In this document: in pieces, positions 41,309-51,112 of the stretch
Layout of the letters: every line of letters begins with the position of its first letter
How positions within the stretch are numbered: position 1 is the stretch's first letter
DNA from: Nannochloropsis salina CCMP1776
Lineage: Eukaryota; Sar; Eustigmatophyceae; Eustigmatales; Monodopsidaceae
Direction: 5' to 3'
DNA length: 64,000 bases
Assembly: GCA_004565275.1 (NCBI GenBank)
Contig: SDOX01000011.1
Location: 147,881 to 211,880 of the forward strand
Made by a program: the position numbers and the translations under genes
The notes under the pieces: model-generated
Seen by the model: the letters and a program-made list of their open reading frames with translations, nothing else
Databases searched by the model: none
Told to the model about the DNA's origin: nothing

Positions 41309-43480
41309 TCATCTCCTACGGCTCACATTTGTCTGTGAGCGACTTCTGGCAATATCCCCCGCCTCGTCTGCGGAATTGGTAAGCTTAGCAATCTGCTGCT
41401 TTTTCTGCGCGTAATTGATGGCATGAGCAAGTACATCCGAGCATCGCTTATACACCCGATTCACCTCCTCGTTCAGTGCCAGCCCCTCTTTCCCCATGGA
41501 AGGTGACGTGACGCCTCCTTGCCCGAACTCCCCCCTTCCGCCGTCCCCCTCCCTCTCTACCCCCTTCACCCTCCTTTGAGCTGTCATATGTGCCTCTGCA
41601 AATGCTTCTGCCACCGTCCGCACGTCTGCATGCTGCGTCAGGGCCTCGACCTCCCTCCTCAACTTCCGCCACCCCGCAGCCCTCGGCAGCTCCTCCGCCA
41701 TGATCCGCTCCAAGGCCCTCACAGTCCCCGCGTCCAGGTGCCCCAGCACCTGTCTTTGCAAGCAGCACATCAACAAAAGCACCATCCCTGCCTCGTCTGT
41801 CCACAAGACTGCCCCTTCCCCACTGGGACCGCGTTGCTCAAAAAGCAACCGGACCTTTTTCAGGTACTCCAACCACTCCACCTTCCCTTCTTCCCCCTCC
41901 TCCACCGCCTGGATTCCCAATCTTTCTGCCAACTTCGCGCCCGCCTCCTTGTCCAGGGCCTCCGCCCACATCATCCTCAGTTGCTGTACGCACCATTTGG
42001 CGGGTTCAGGGAGAAGGGCGGCGCCCGCGGAGGGCAAATTCATCTGTTGCGTCACGTCTACGGCCGGAAACACCCGCCGTTGCGCGAGGCCGACGTTCAA
42101 GGTGATGGCATGGTCGACCAGGGAATTGATTCGATGCGCCAGGCCGTGACCCCCGTCCTCCTTCCCTCCCCCCACCCCTCCCTCCTGCCCGCTTGTCACC
42201 TCCCCCTCCACCACGACCAAACCCGTCATCGCACCTCCTCCCTTGGCATCGGACATCTGCGCGCACCTCTCCAACAAAGGTCCGTGCAGAGCCAGCCCAT
42301 GCTCCACCTCAGGCTTCTGCATGAATTTGGCCATCTCCGAATAAGCCGCCGCATGCCTAGACAGGTCATCGCAGACCACCAGGACTCGCCCCCCACGGTC
42401 CCGCCAATACTCTCCCTGAGCACAGCCCGCGAAGGGGGCCAGAAACCGAAGCCCGGGAGGCATGTCCTGTGTGGCGGCGACTACTGTAACGTGCTGAAAG
42501 CAGGCACGGCGGGTGAGTTCGTCCACGGCCTCGTGGACTGCCCTGGGCTCCTGGCCAATGGCGACGTAGACGCAGTGCAGTGGGGCGGTCGGGGAAGGGA
42601 TAGGCGCCGCCGTGTTCTGGTTGGCGATGATCTGCAGGGCCAGCGTTGACTTCCCGCTCCCGGGCCTTCCGAAGAGCCCCACGCTCTGGCCGTGGCCGAG
42701 GGGGTGGAAGACGTCCAGAACCTTGACCCCTGTGCGCAGCCGGTGGCACAGGGGTTTTCGCGCCATGATCCCGGGCGCCCGGTGCTGGCTGCTCATGATG
42801 GGAGTGGAAGGAAAGGAAGCGGAGGAAGAGGAGGAGCTCTTTGTGCTCGTGCGGTCCGATGGAGACTCTGTGGAGTCTACTTGCTTTGTGGCCATAGCGG
42901 GTTCCAGATCAGGCAACGGCCTCCCCAAAGGATCGACGACGCGTCCCAGCAAAGACGGACCCACCGGCATGCTGAGCGCTGTGTCCGCCAAGATCGCGTG
43001 GGCGCCTTCCACGGGCATTGTCTTGTCCAAGAGGGCGACAGCCACCGTGTTTTGTTCCAGATCCACTACCAGCCCTTGCGTAAAGGACCCATCCGGCTGG
43101 GAAAAATGAACCAAGTCGTGTATTTTTGCCTCGCGCAAGCCACTCACCCGTGCCAAGGCACTCTGGTGAATTTGGACCAGCGTTCCTTCCCTTGCTTTGT
43201 TCACGACGCCTCCAAAAAGCTCTGCCAGGAAGAGGTCCGCGTGAGGGGCCATGCCCCCACCTTTGAAAGAGGACAACGACCGTCCTGCGGCCCTTCTAGT
43301 TATGCTGCACAGAGGAATCAAGAGTTTTAATTGAAAATGTATCCTTGGTGTATGGAGTTGAGTGGTGGGATCGCACAAGCTCCTTGCATACCTGAAGTTG
43401 CCGTTTCCTTTGCAAACATTCCTGTGCGCCCTGTCCAGCAGGATGGCACTTTGTCGACATAACCCCCAGGGTCGCAACAT
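41309..43480 (-). CDS. divergent F1-ATPase alpha-subunit paralogue, predicted mitochondrial
   Basis: Homologous over most of its length to ATP synthase alpha but strongly altered. Matching segments are SLLGRVVDPLGRPLPD, the Walker A GRPGSGKST (canonical alpha has GDRQTGKT), CVYVAIGQEPRAVHEAVDEL, LRFLAPFAGCAQGEYWRD and LVVCDDLSRHAAAYSEMA. At the alpha arginine-finger region (usually SVSRVGSAAQ) this protein reads AVDVTQQMNLPSAGA, so the Arg is gone. A Ser-rich insertion sits between the beta-barrel and P-loop, and the C-terminal 200 residues diverge. An 87-nt in-frame GT-AG intron is likely at 43305-43391: removing it joins ...GNGNFS to ITRRAAGRSLSSF, giving an Arg-rich presequence and 694 aa instead of 723. 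The start at 43480 is the first ATG of the frame. Confidence 0.75.
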   Translation of the reverse strand: MLRPWGLCRQSAILLDRAHRNVCKGNGNFRYARSLCDPTTQLHTPRIHFQLKLLIPLCSITRRAAGRSLSSFKGGGMAPHADLFLAELFGGVVNKAREGTLVQIHQSALARVSGLREAKIHDLVHFSQPDGSFTQGLVVDLEQNTVAVALLDKTMPVEGAHAILADTALSMPVGPSLLGRVVDPLGRPLPDLEPAMATKQVDSTESPSDRTSTKSSSSSSASFPSTPIMSSQHRAPGIMARKPLCHRLRTGVKVLDVFHPLGHGQSVGLFGRPGSGKSTLALQIIANQNTAAPIPSPTAPLHCVYVAIGQEPRAVHEAVDELTRRACFQHVTVVAATQDMPPGLRFLAPFAGCAQGEYWRDRGGRVLVVCDDLSRHAAAYSEMAKFMQKPEVEHGLALHGPLLERCAQMSDAKGGGAMTGLVVVEGEVTSGQEGGVGGGKEDGGHGLAHRINSLVDHAITLNVGLAQRRVFPAVDVTQQMNLPSAGAALLPEPAKWCVQQLRMMWAEALDKEAGAKLAERLGIQAVEEGEEGKVEWLEYLKKVRLLFEQRGPSGEGAVLWTDEAGMVLLLMCCLQRQVLGHLDAGTVRALERIMAEELPRAAGWRKLRREVEALTQHADVRTVAEAFAEAHMTAQRRVKGVEREGDGGRGEFGQGGVTSPSMGKEGLALNEEVNRVYKRCSDVLAHAINYAQKKQQIAKLTNSADEAGDIARSRSQTNVSRRR

Positions 43481-43890
43481 AGTCCCTCGTCCTCACAGAT
43501 ATCGCAGTCGTAGTGCTTCACGTGCGTGTTGTGCGTGTATGTGTGTGAAATGGTACAGAGATGTGTGTGTATGTGGTATGTGCGGTGGGGCGTGCGATGT
43601 AAGTCGGACGGCGGCGAAAGGCGGTGTTCAATTTGACAAAATGACATCAAACAGGGGGGGAAATGTGGTAAAATCAGTCGTGACACACGAAAAAAATAGT
43701 ATGGACATGGACGCTAATGATGATACTGACCATATACCACAACAGCAAACCAAAACTTCTCCATTTGCTTTTATAGTCGACAACATAGTTGGAGGCAGAC
43801 CAACCTCCCCGCCAAAATTCTTACTACACCTTAATTGAACAGATTCTCATTGCCACCCATCCCTCACTGTCAATGGTTGCCCTACATACT
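43481..43890. other. intergenic region with GT-rich stretch
   Basis: 410 bp between two minus-strand genes. A TGTGTGTATGTG-rich stretch lies at about 43520-43590. No gene seen. Confidence 0.5.
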
Positions 43891-45415
43891 CTACAGCTTA
43901 TCCCAATCAATTTCACATTCTCCTTCGTCATCACACGAAAAATCTTTTTTCTTGAGCTCCTCTTGACGCTGCTTCAATATCACCTCTAAGTCCGGTCGGC
44001 CAGTGATTTGGAGGCGACGGATAGCCCATTGGTCATAGGCCCAGTCTGGCAACGTCAATATTGGAGAAGAATGCGAACAAGGATGAGAAGTGCATCAGTT
44101 ATAGAAGAAAATAGTCAGGAAAACCATGCATGTTTTGGAGTACAACACTGTCCGGTCAGGCTAGAGCACCGAGAACCTAGGCAATAGGCGTTCGTGCGCC
44201 TATATATTCACAAATAACAAACAAATGCTCAGTAACGAAGGCATTCCAGTCAATGCTACGTACCCGCAGCGGCGCCGATAAAGGGGATCTTGGTGGCAGC
44301 ATAGACCCACCCTAGGCCGATAACTTCGTAGACGCGTCTGAAGACTTCCACACCCTTCACCACCTCCCCGTCGGGTAAAACCGCGTGAATATACTTCATG
44401 CCTGGCAATAAGAGTCGTCGTCAATGTCTGTTCCCCGCACCGGTTCTTCTCACGAGGCCCTACGCCCGCCATTCCCTGTCACTCGCGTCCCTTCACATCC
44501 CTTCTGAGTTCACAGCCGGCCACTCCAGGCAGCACACCCGACGACCACCTTCTCTCCCACTTTGATTCCTTCTGGACTACCCAAATAACCACCCAAAGTA
44601 AATACCCAAGCCCTAACTTTTACCCTCTCTTCCGCTCTTCCTACCTGCTTCATAATCCACCCCCCCGTTTTCTTCTGCCTTGAAGTTGGGGTCATTCAGA
44701 TCCGTGAAGAGGATGTTGCCATCCACGTCTCGTTTTTGCAGAAATGTCACCTCCTGGTGGTAGCGTTGACATGGTAAAAAGAGGGGCCAAGAGACCGGAT
44801 GGGCCAAAATGCCAGAGAAAGGTCAGGCGATCAAAACAGGGCGCAGGTTCAGGACATCATCGACAAGTCCATAACAAGACACATGCATGTTTGCCTCCAT
44901 AGAGCACTGCAACTATCGTGCACCCAGCCAGCAGCCTCACATGGGATACCAGGGCCAACAGAGCCGCACCAAGGACAACGATCTCACATACCTTCATGCA
45001 CAGAGAGCATTTGCCGTCGTAGAGCAAGTTTATCTTCCAAGGTTTCACGTCGCTGTCAGGCGCGGTACTGGTTGTGGTAGAGCCCACGGAGGTGGCTTTT
45101 AGGGAGGACAAGGAACGTGACGGAATGACCGACACCACGTCCCACGAAGAACTGAGGCCACTGCCAATTCCACGGGCTATGGAACGGGACAGTGGAGCCC
45201 CGCGTGCCGCACCTCCCGCATGCCGGGATACGGGTACGCTGCGCAAGATGTTTGTTAAACAGGGGAAATGGAATTGTGCTGGTGAAATGCCAGGGCCCTC
45301 GCTCCCTCATCCCTGCCATACTCTGTAAAACTTTCATGCCAACTTACACAAAAGACGCGGCAGACGTTGCCGATGACAGCGCCCAGATTCCTCGCAACAG
45401 CACTCGAGCCATCAT
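43891..45415 (-). CDS. DCC-family (DUF393) thiol-disulfide oxidoreductase-like protein
   Basis: A predicted organellar DUF393 protein. Five exons, complement(45348..45415, 44992..45238, 44645..44753, 44264..44401, 43891..44045), are all phase-consistent with GT-AG introns, giving 238 aa. The family motif straddles a splice: INLLYDGKCSLCMK then EVTFLQKRDVDGNILFTDLN; the CxxC is intact. Later motifs are GMKYIHAVLPDGEVVKGVEV, VYEVIGLGWVYA and a C-terminal WAYDQWAIRRLQITGR. Exon 1 (MMARVLLRGIWALSSATSAA) plus the Arg/Ser-rich start of exon 2 form a strong basic presequence, more mitochondrial than plastid in style because no ASAF motif follows. Plant and algal relatives are often plastid proteins of unknown role. 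The start rests on the phase fit of exon 1 and the first two ATGs. Confidence 0.82.
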
Positions 45416-45955
45416 TTCGGCCACTATCCTATGGTTGATTGCTTTGCGGTTCGGATTATTGTGAGAAAGGAGCGCCGGGGAAGGCAAAGACGACTCAAAC
45501 CTGCATTCCACTTTGCAAGCCCACAGACAAAATTTGCCGACGCCTCCCTACGCTCCAAAACATTCTGCACATCGTCCCTTGAGTCTGTCGCTTGCCTGAA
45601 ACGTGGACGTGAATGCAATCGAGGGGTCTCACGCGCACACTCAGCGACGACACACAAGCCTCCTTGAGACTGCTCAAGGGAGCGGTCCAATCAATTCGAG
45701 CCGCATAAAAAAAAGCTTCGCAGCACTTTCCCATCGAAGACTACAGCAAATCAACATATCGGGAAAAGAAATAAGTTTCAAATTTTGGGCATAGCTATCC
45801 TTTTACGTGCTGGTTTCGTTATCCTGTTGCATCAAAAAATCAAATTTCTTGCTCCTGTTTATTGACTGGACCCTGCATTGTTAAAGCTGGCATCGCTATA
45901 TCATATGTACACATGAAGCGTTGCAACGGCCCTCACACTTTCCCCTGGCTTTCGT
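45416..45955. other. intergenic region
   Basis: 540 bp between two minus-strand genes, A/T-rich from 45760. No gene seen. Confidence 0.5.
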
Positions 45956-46211
45956 TTACTTCTTCTTAAAGAAACTTCTATTCCGCATGTTCATTCGACG
46001 GGCCACGGCCCCACTCGACGAGGCAGACTTCTCTTCGTCATCAAACACATTCCCCAGGGAGAGTTGCTGAATGCCTGACACCACCAATAGAACGAGGGCA
46101 AATGCCACGGCATAGTACGGAGGAGGAAGCTCGGTATTGACGCCGTTGTAGACTTCCTGTAGACGAAAATGAAGGTTTGATACGGGTCAAGACGGGCAGG
46201 CAATAGCGAGA

Positions 46212-46243
<32 letters not shown>

Positions 46244-46910
46244 CAAAGCCCCAGGACTTAAACTTCATCTGAAGTCAGAGCACCGTGTCAATAGTGATGA
46301 TTTGACAGCTTCCCCGCCACACCCAAGGCCAAGATGTGCAACCTACCTCCACCACCTCCCCCGCGTTCGTATACGACCCGTCGGGATTGGTGTAAGCAGG
46401 CGTGGAGGCCACCGCATCCGCGGCTTCGTCCGCCATGTCCGTCAGGGTGGACGGTACATCTTTGATGTATCGAGAAGCTGCAATCTACCCAGGAAAGAGG
46501 AGATGGAGGGGGTTAGCACGTTTCCTTCGACAGGGTCTCGAAGGCGGTATACGGGGGGAGGAAGAGGAGGACGACAACGTTCCTCACGCACTGGCAAGGC
46601 ACAGCAAATTGTGGCAACCAAACCGGTCCTTACACCAAGCTACTCCTATCCCTTTCTGGTCATCGTGTGTATTCCTATCCACGACGGCGCGTACCATGAG
46701 GTTCGTCGAGGTGGAGATGAAGGATTGGGGGGCTTCGGGCGGTAACAGCATCATTCTGGTCGCAACCTTGCCCTTGCCACATCTCGTTGGAATTCTCAAA
46801 TGACCATTGAGCCCCCAACTGGGCACAACGAAGGCATGTGACAGCACTGCACTGAAGAGAAGGAGAGACAACGTAGTTGCAGCTCCTTGTCGCAGACCCA
46901 TCCTGAGCAT
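45956..46910 (-). CDS. unknown plastid-targeted single-span protein
   Basis: Three exons, complement(46695..46910, 46347..46484, 45956..46156), all phase 0 (GTACGC, GTAGGT donors; GTAG, ACAG acceptors), give 184 aa. The start MLRMGLRQGAATTLSLLLFS then AVLSHAFVVPSW is a signal peptide with an HAF junction, followed by a basic transit stretch (RIPTRCGKGKVATR). The mature part has an acidic lumenal-looking region (STLTDMADEAADAV, TNPDGSYTNAGEVVE), one membrane span near the C-terminus (YYAVAFALVLLVVSGIQQLS) and a basic end (RRMNIRNRSFFKKK). The layout resembles small thylakoid subunits, but I recognise no specific photosystem protein. Confidence 0.72.
46215..46243 (+). repeat. (GA)n microsatellite in an intron
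   Basis: About 14 GA units inside the second intron of the minus-strand single-span protein gene; on the sense strand it is a CT tract near the donor. Confidence 0.9.
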
Positions 46911-47239
46911 GAAGACGGCGAGGCGGAGGGAAATTACGACTGCGAATCACGGCAGGCACACCCGAAATGTAACGCAATCCTCTAACCTGCAGTGAAGGAA
47001 AAGTTTTGCGTGAGTGTGCAAAGTACAAGTAGCCTTGTCGCCACCCAGAAAAGTTTCCCAGACAGTGATATCTTACGGGACCGTGCGTGGTGGAAACTGA
47101 CGAAGAAAGGCTCGCCTGGGACTCACGTCGTCGCACGTCCATTTTACCGCAATAATTGTGGTTTTATCACCGCTTTGTATATGAAGGCACGTTTCTAAAG
47201 ATCTCTTTTACGCGACCTCATCAAATTCATAGGGCCACC
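46911..47239. promoter_or_regulatory. divergent promoter region
   Basis: 329 bp separating the plastid single-span protein (-) from CCDC124 (+). The CATAG five bases before GCCACCATG could be a 5' UTR splice acceptor. No further signal recognised. Confidence 0.45.
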
Positions 47240-48022
47240 ATGCCACCCAAGGGTGTTCACGCGAAAAAGGCGGCGGCCATGGAAAAGAAGGCCGCTAATG
47301 AGAGCGTGAAGGCGAGTCTGAAAGCAGCAGCAGTCGAGGCTCAAGAAGCGGCAGCTTGGTGCGATGGTGCAGACCTTAGGACCGCAAAACGGAAAGAAGA
47401 GGAAGAAAGGAAAGCACAAGCAAGAGATGCCAAGAAGGCAGAGCTGAAGGCGTTGGAAGAGCAGGAAAACGCCATGGCAGCCTCAGTGAAGATAAAGCCC
47501 AAAAAGGTAGTAAATTCCAAACAAGCAGCAAAGAGCAATGAATTGAAGGAATTGGAAGCGCAACTTAAGGCAATGGAGCTGGAGAAAAAAAAGAAGGAAG
47601 AGAAGAAAAAGGCAGCCAGTGCAGACGCGGGGAAGAAAGGAAAGAAGAGTAGTGGAAAGAAAGGAGGGAAAGACGAGCTCTCCGACGACGAAAGCTTGCC
47701 TCCCTTGGAAGCCAATGTGAACAGGCAGATGGCGAATGTTGAGATTGCGCGTGGGTTGGATCAAGCCATTGATTTATTGGGCAGCAGTCGTGGGGGAGCC
47801 GGGGGCGACGATGCCCATCCGGAAAAAAGGCAAAAAGCCGCGTATAAAGCCTTTGAGGAACGCATGCTGGCGGAGTTGAAGGAGGAGATGCCAGGCATGC
47901 GTCTTTCACAATACAAGGATCGAATCTTTGAAATGTGGAAGAAGAGTCCAGAAAACCCCATGGTGGCAGCAAGGATGGCGGCGGGTATGGATGCTGGCGT
48001 TGGGAAGTCCCGAGGATGGTAG
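47240..48022 (+). CDS. CCDC124 / Lso2-type ribosome-associated protein
   Basis: A small ribosome-binding protein that in yeast and animals sits at the A site and intersubunit bridge of idle 80S ribosomes and aids recovery from dormancy. A single exon of 260 aa in a good start context (GCCACCATGC). The Lys/Ala/Glu coiled coil (about residues 5-140) begins MPPKGVHAKKAAAMEKKA and includes AAWCDGADLRTAKRKEEEER. A linker with LSDDESLPPLEANVNRQMA follows. The diagnostic C-terminal domain is HPEKRQKAAYKAFEERML, LKEEMPGMRLSQYKDRIFEM and WKKSPENPM. The tail ends GVGKSRGW. The family match is strong at both ends. Confidence 0.93.
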   Translation: MPPKGVHAKKAAAMEKKAANESVKASLKAAAVEAQEAAAWCDGADLRTAKRKEEEERKAQARDAKKAELKALEEQENAMAASVKIKPKKVVNSKQAAKSNELKELEAQLKAMELEKKKKEEKKKAASADAGKKGKKSSGKKGGKDELSDDESLPPLEANVNRQMANVEIARGLDQAIDLLGSSRGGAGGDDAHPEKRQKAAYKAFEERMLAELKEEMPGMRLSQYKDRIFEMWKKSPENPMVAARMAAGMDAGVGKSRGW

Positions 48023-48270
48023 GATAGGAGCGGAGAGCTTGATTTCGCTACAATTGTTGTGAGGGACTTTGCTCTCATCCCCTCACCTAGCCATTCTGTG
48101 AATCATGTAATCCTCCGCAGAGGAATCATAAGGCGAGCAATAGTCTTCGAAGCACCCCTCGTTCAATGCTTTTCTACTCCTGTTTTGATTTATCATCTTC
48201 TTTGCCTCCGTGCGGACCACACGCTAAAAACGCTCAAACATTTTCTAGCATACTTTTTCTCAGCCTCCGT

Positions 48271-48834
48271 CTATTTAATAGATAAATGCTGTTTGATAGA
48301 CATGGACATCATCCCTGTATCCACTCCGACCAAACGACACACCAGCTGCTCGTTCTTCACGAACAAAAACAAGGGCGTGCTTCCATCTGGAAGTACCCCG
48401 TTTGCTTCCCCGCCTCCATTTACATTACTTTGAGTAGTTTTATTGAGACTGTTTGAGGTGCTGTTGCTTTTTGTGGCGCTGCTATTAATATGCATTGAAG
48501 GGAACAAAGTTTTGAGCTTGGCGTCCATTTTCGGACGGCTAGCGCTCAGGAATCGAACTTTGCCTTCCGTCTCCATCCACAGCTTCCGGAAAAAGGGTTC
48601 CACGACATCAGCACAAGATCCACTCCAGTCCTGATGAACGTCGATGACTGGACACATGTGTGCAAATTGAGAAAGCTATTACCAAAATATAGCATTGCAA
48701 AAATATTGTGCACCCAGAAACTCACCGAGAAGACGTTCATCCTCTATGAAGGACACCCAATTTTCCATAGTTAGAGGCGTGATAATTTGATCTTGTTTAT
48801 CCATAAATACTTCTAATCTAAAGTGGGCCGTCAT
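48271..48834 (-). CDS. thioredoxin-fold protein with altered active site
   Basis: Two exons, complement(48726..48834, 48271..48647), join inside a Val codon (GTGAGT donor, TCCAG acceptor; 78-bp intron), giving 161 aa. The joined strand and active site read ERLLVIDVHQDWSGSC, where a thioredoxin would have WCGPC. The first Cys is Ser, so only one resolving-position Cys remains. Later elements are VVEPFFRKLWMETEGKVRFL, a Ser/Asn-rich insertion, and LPDGSTPLFLFVKNEQLVCR, with a Thr-Pro pair at the cis-Pro site. The layout is closest to the thioredoxin domains of the NME8/TXNDC6 group, which are often dynein-associated. Start at ATG 48834 (MTAHFRLEVF); an open frame extends upstream without homology. 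Confidence 0.7.
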
Positions 48835-49063
48835 GAACTTTGAAAAAAGGGGTAAACAGGAAGCAATTTCTGGCAAGAAAAGGGGGGGGGGGGGGAGGTA
48901 ATAAATTGTTCGCTCAAATAAAAATCGCGAGTTTCGTCGAGGTACCCGACAGGACACACCCCGAACTTGTCGGCCAACCGCACACTTTACCGCACATAGA
49001 CAGTTTTTTGCAGTGGAAATCTGTGAAAAAGCCTAAAGGTATTGGCGCTCAAGGGTCTCCGCC
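48835..49063. promoter_or_regulatory. 229-bp bidirectional promoter
   Basis: The spacer between the divergent thioredoxin-like (-) and XRCC2-like (+) genes must serve both. It contains a G13-type run near 48883-48896. Confidence 0.5.
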
Positions 49064-50290
49064 ATGTTGCTATTGAATGAGGCTGATGAGCCAGAGGAGC
49101 TTTCCATCTCTACACTAGGTTGCGCAGCAGGCCCAATATTTCGTACCGCCGCCACAGAAAGTTGTCGTGTTAACGTACCCTTTTTGGATACACTAGCACC
49201 GATAACGAAACTGGGGCTTGCTGGTGAAGGCTTGCCAAGGGGAAGAGCGCGTGAAGATGGAAAAGGAGGGGGACTGTTGCCTGGGACGGTCCTTGAGTTG
49301 TACGGGGCTTCGGGTAGCGGCAAAACCGAGGTGGCCTTAAATGCGGTGTGCGGATGGGTGCTTCCTAGAAAATTTGGCGGAGTTGGAGGGGTTGCCGTTG
49401 TTGTTGATATGGATTTTAGGGTAGACGTCCGCAGGTTACGGTGCTTGCTGTTGTGTCGTATCCGAAAAGCACTTCAACTAGGGCAGGGAGGCTGGGACGA
49501 GAGGAGACAGGGCACCAAGCGGAAATGGAGTAATGGCGAGTCTGAGACAAGCTACGGACAGGGCATATCCGGTAATAACGGGTTCCGCGTAACGACGATG
49601 GGCAGCATTGAAACGCCTGACTCCGCCAGCGCCTGCCAAGGCGGGGAGGACACACCCTTTGTCTGGACCCAGGCTGCCATGGATCAGGTGGTGCTTGTGC
49701 GCTGTGTGGACGACTTGGAGGCATTCTCAGTCCTTGAGACTTTGAAATACGATCTTGACAGGGGCGAAGGGGCGGGTACCCCCACCCTGGTGGTGCTGGA
49801 CAGCTTAGGCTCTTGCTTCTACGAGCGGAAGGCCGCAGAAAGTTGCCACCAGGGACAGTCGTGCTTTGACTACATGATAGCACGCTGCATTGGGCGGATG
49901 GCGCAGTCCCAGGCTGTCTCCGTCATTGCCTGCAAGCCGGCGCTCTTTGCCGGACAACGGACAGTGCACGAAGGCGGGAGGGAGGGAGGGGAGGAGGAAG
50001 GGAACGGATGGTACCGGTATCCGGGGCTGGAGCACAAAGAGTACATGCCTGGGCAATGGAGCAGGCTGGTCACGCATCGGCTCACCTTGGTCAAGGAAGG
50101 GGGGGAGGGAGGGAGGGAAGCGGTCTTCTCAGCCAGGGCGGTGCTCCTAGGGGCGCTCCAACCGCACCAGCCTGGGCCGACGCGGAAGGGCATGGGGGGG
50201 ATAGCAGGGGTGGTAGCGTCGCACTGTTGGTTTAAGGTCGAGCAGGATGGAATTTGTCAGGTGGGATGGCCGGAGGAGGACTGTGATTAG
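49064..50290 (+). CDS. RAD51 paralogue, XRCC2-like
   Basis: A RecA/RAD51-fold ATPase of the homologous-recombination paralogue group. A single exon of 408 aa. Walker A and its context GTVLELYGASGSGKTEVALN, with the following CGWVLPRKFGGVGGVAVVVD, match XRCC2 (the GPEGTGKTEM...ILP segment) better than RAD51 itself, and the next motif DMDFRVDVRRLRCLLLCRI fits XRCC2's DTDYHFDMLRL. The Walker B-like strand is PTLVVLDSLGSCFYE. A Ser/Gly-rich insertion (about residues 140-200) and a Gly/Glu-rich loop after VHEGGREGG enlarge it beyond the human length of 280. The C-terminal CWFKVEQDGICQVGW ends the RecA core. Confidence 0.78.
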   Translation: MLLLNEADEPEELSISTLGCAAGPIFRTAATESCRVNVPFLDTLAPITKLGLAGEGLPRGRAREDGKGGGLLPGTVLELYGASGSGKTEVALNAVCGWVLPRKFGGVGGVAVVVDMDFRVDVRRLRCLLLCRIRKALQLGQGGWDERRQGTKRKWSNGESETSYGQGISGNNGFRVTTMGSIETPDSASACQGGEDTPFVWTQAAMDQVVLVRCVDDLEAFSVLETLKYDLDRGEGAGTPTLVVLDSLGSCFYERKAAESCHQGQSCFDYMIARCIGRMAQSQAVSVIACKPALFAGQRTVHEGGREGGEEEGNGWYRYPGLEHKEYMPGQWSRLVTHRLTLVKEGGEGGREAVFSARAVLLGALQPHQPGPTRKGMGGIAGVVASHCWFKVEQDGICQVGWPEEDCD

Positions 50291-51112
50291 TGAGAGGTAT
50301 GATAGGCCGGTTGAGGAGCTCATGTCTGGCTTTCAAGCACTCCGAAAGTGCTTTAAATGTGGAAAAAGTGTATAATGACTTTGTAAGTTGCTCTAAAGGA
50401 CTTGTACGGTATCATGAGATAACTAATGTTTGAAATTGAGTGAGGTAGGGGCTTCGAAAAGGCAGCACAGCACGCCTGTCAAGAAGTCCACGAGGTGCCA
50501 CAAGGGACGGAAAAATTCGCGACGGCACTCGCTGCAAGACGGGGCACGTTTTCACACAAAAAGCAATTACGGGACTTCGCGCTTCAATCTCGCCTCTCGC
50601 GCAGTGAGAGTTGCCCCGCGCCCAGACCATCCTTTTCCCCAAAACGGTTGCATCATTCTTTTTGGAGGGTTGTATCCTCTTCCTGCACACCAGTCCTCTC
50701 CTTTTTCTGTTTTTTCTACTCTTATACCCAAAACGTCTTTTCGCACGCCTTCAGCTTTCCCGTCGCGCCGATCTAGACCTGATCATGAAGCACGGACGCT
50801 CTTGGCGCCGTGTCCCAAAGCCCTCCTCGGGCGTCTCACCCTGCAGGAAATCCTCTTCCTTACCACATTCTTCCCTGAATTATACCGTTGGTACCTCGCA
50901 CTGTCTTTCTGATTTCACATGGCCTCTCCATCGCATGACATGCAACAAAAAAGTCATGGGCGCACCGGAGCTCCGTACTCCACCCTTCCTTCTCATCCAC
51001 CCTTCCAATTTGCTCAACCTCTGCGAGACTCTCTCTGATCAAAGGCGTCACGGCACTAGGTCTTACCCCTCCTCGAGTCGCCCCATCGTGTGGATTGTAT
51101 CACACATTCCCT
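50291..51112. other. convergent 3' spacer
   Basis: 822 bp between convergent genes. No gene or repeat recognised. Confidence 0.5.

Noticed and set aside
41309-43480. Type III secretion/flagellar ATPase (FliI/SctN) identity
   Set aside because: The AIGQ, FLAPFAGCAQGEYWRD and DDLSRHAAAY segments are specific to F1 alpha, and the presequence is mitochondrial in style.
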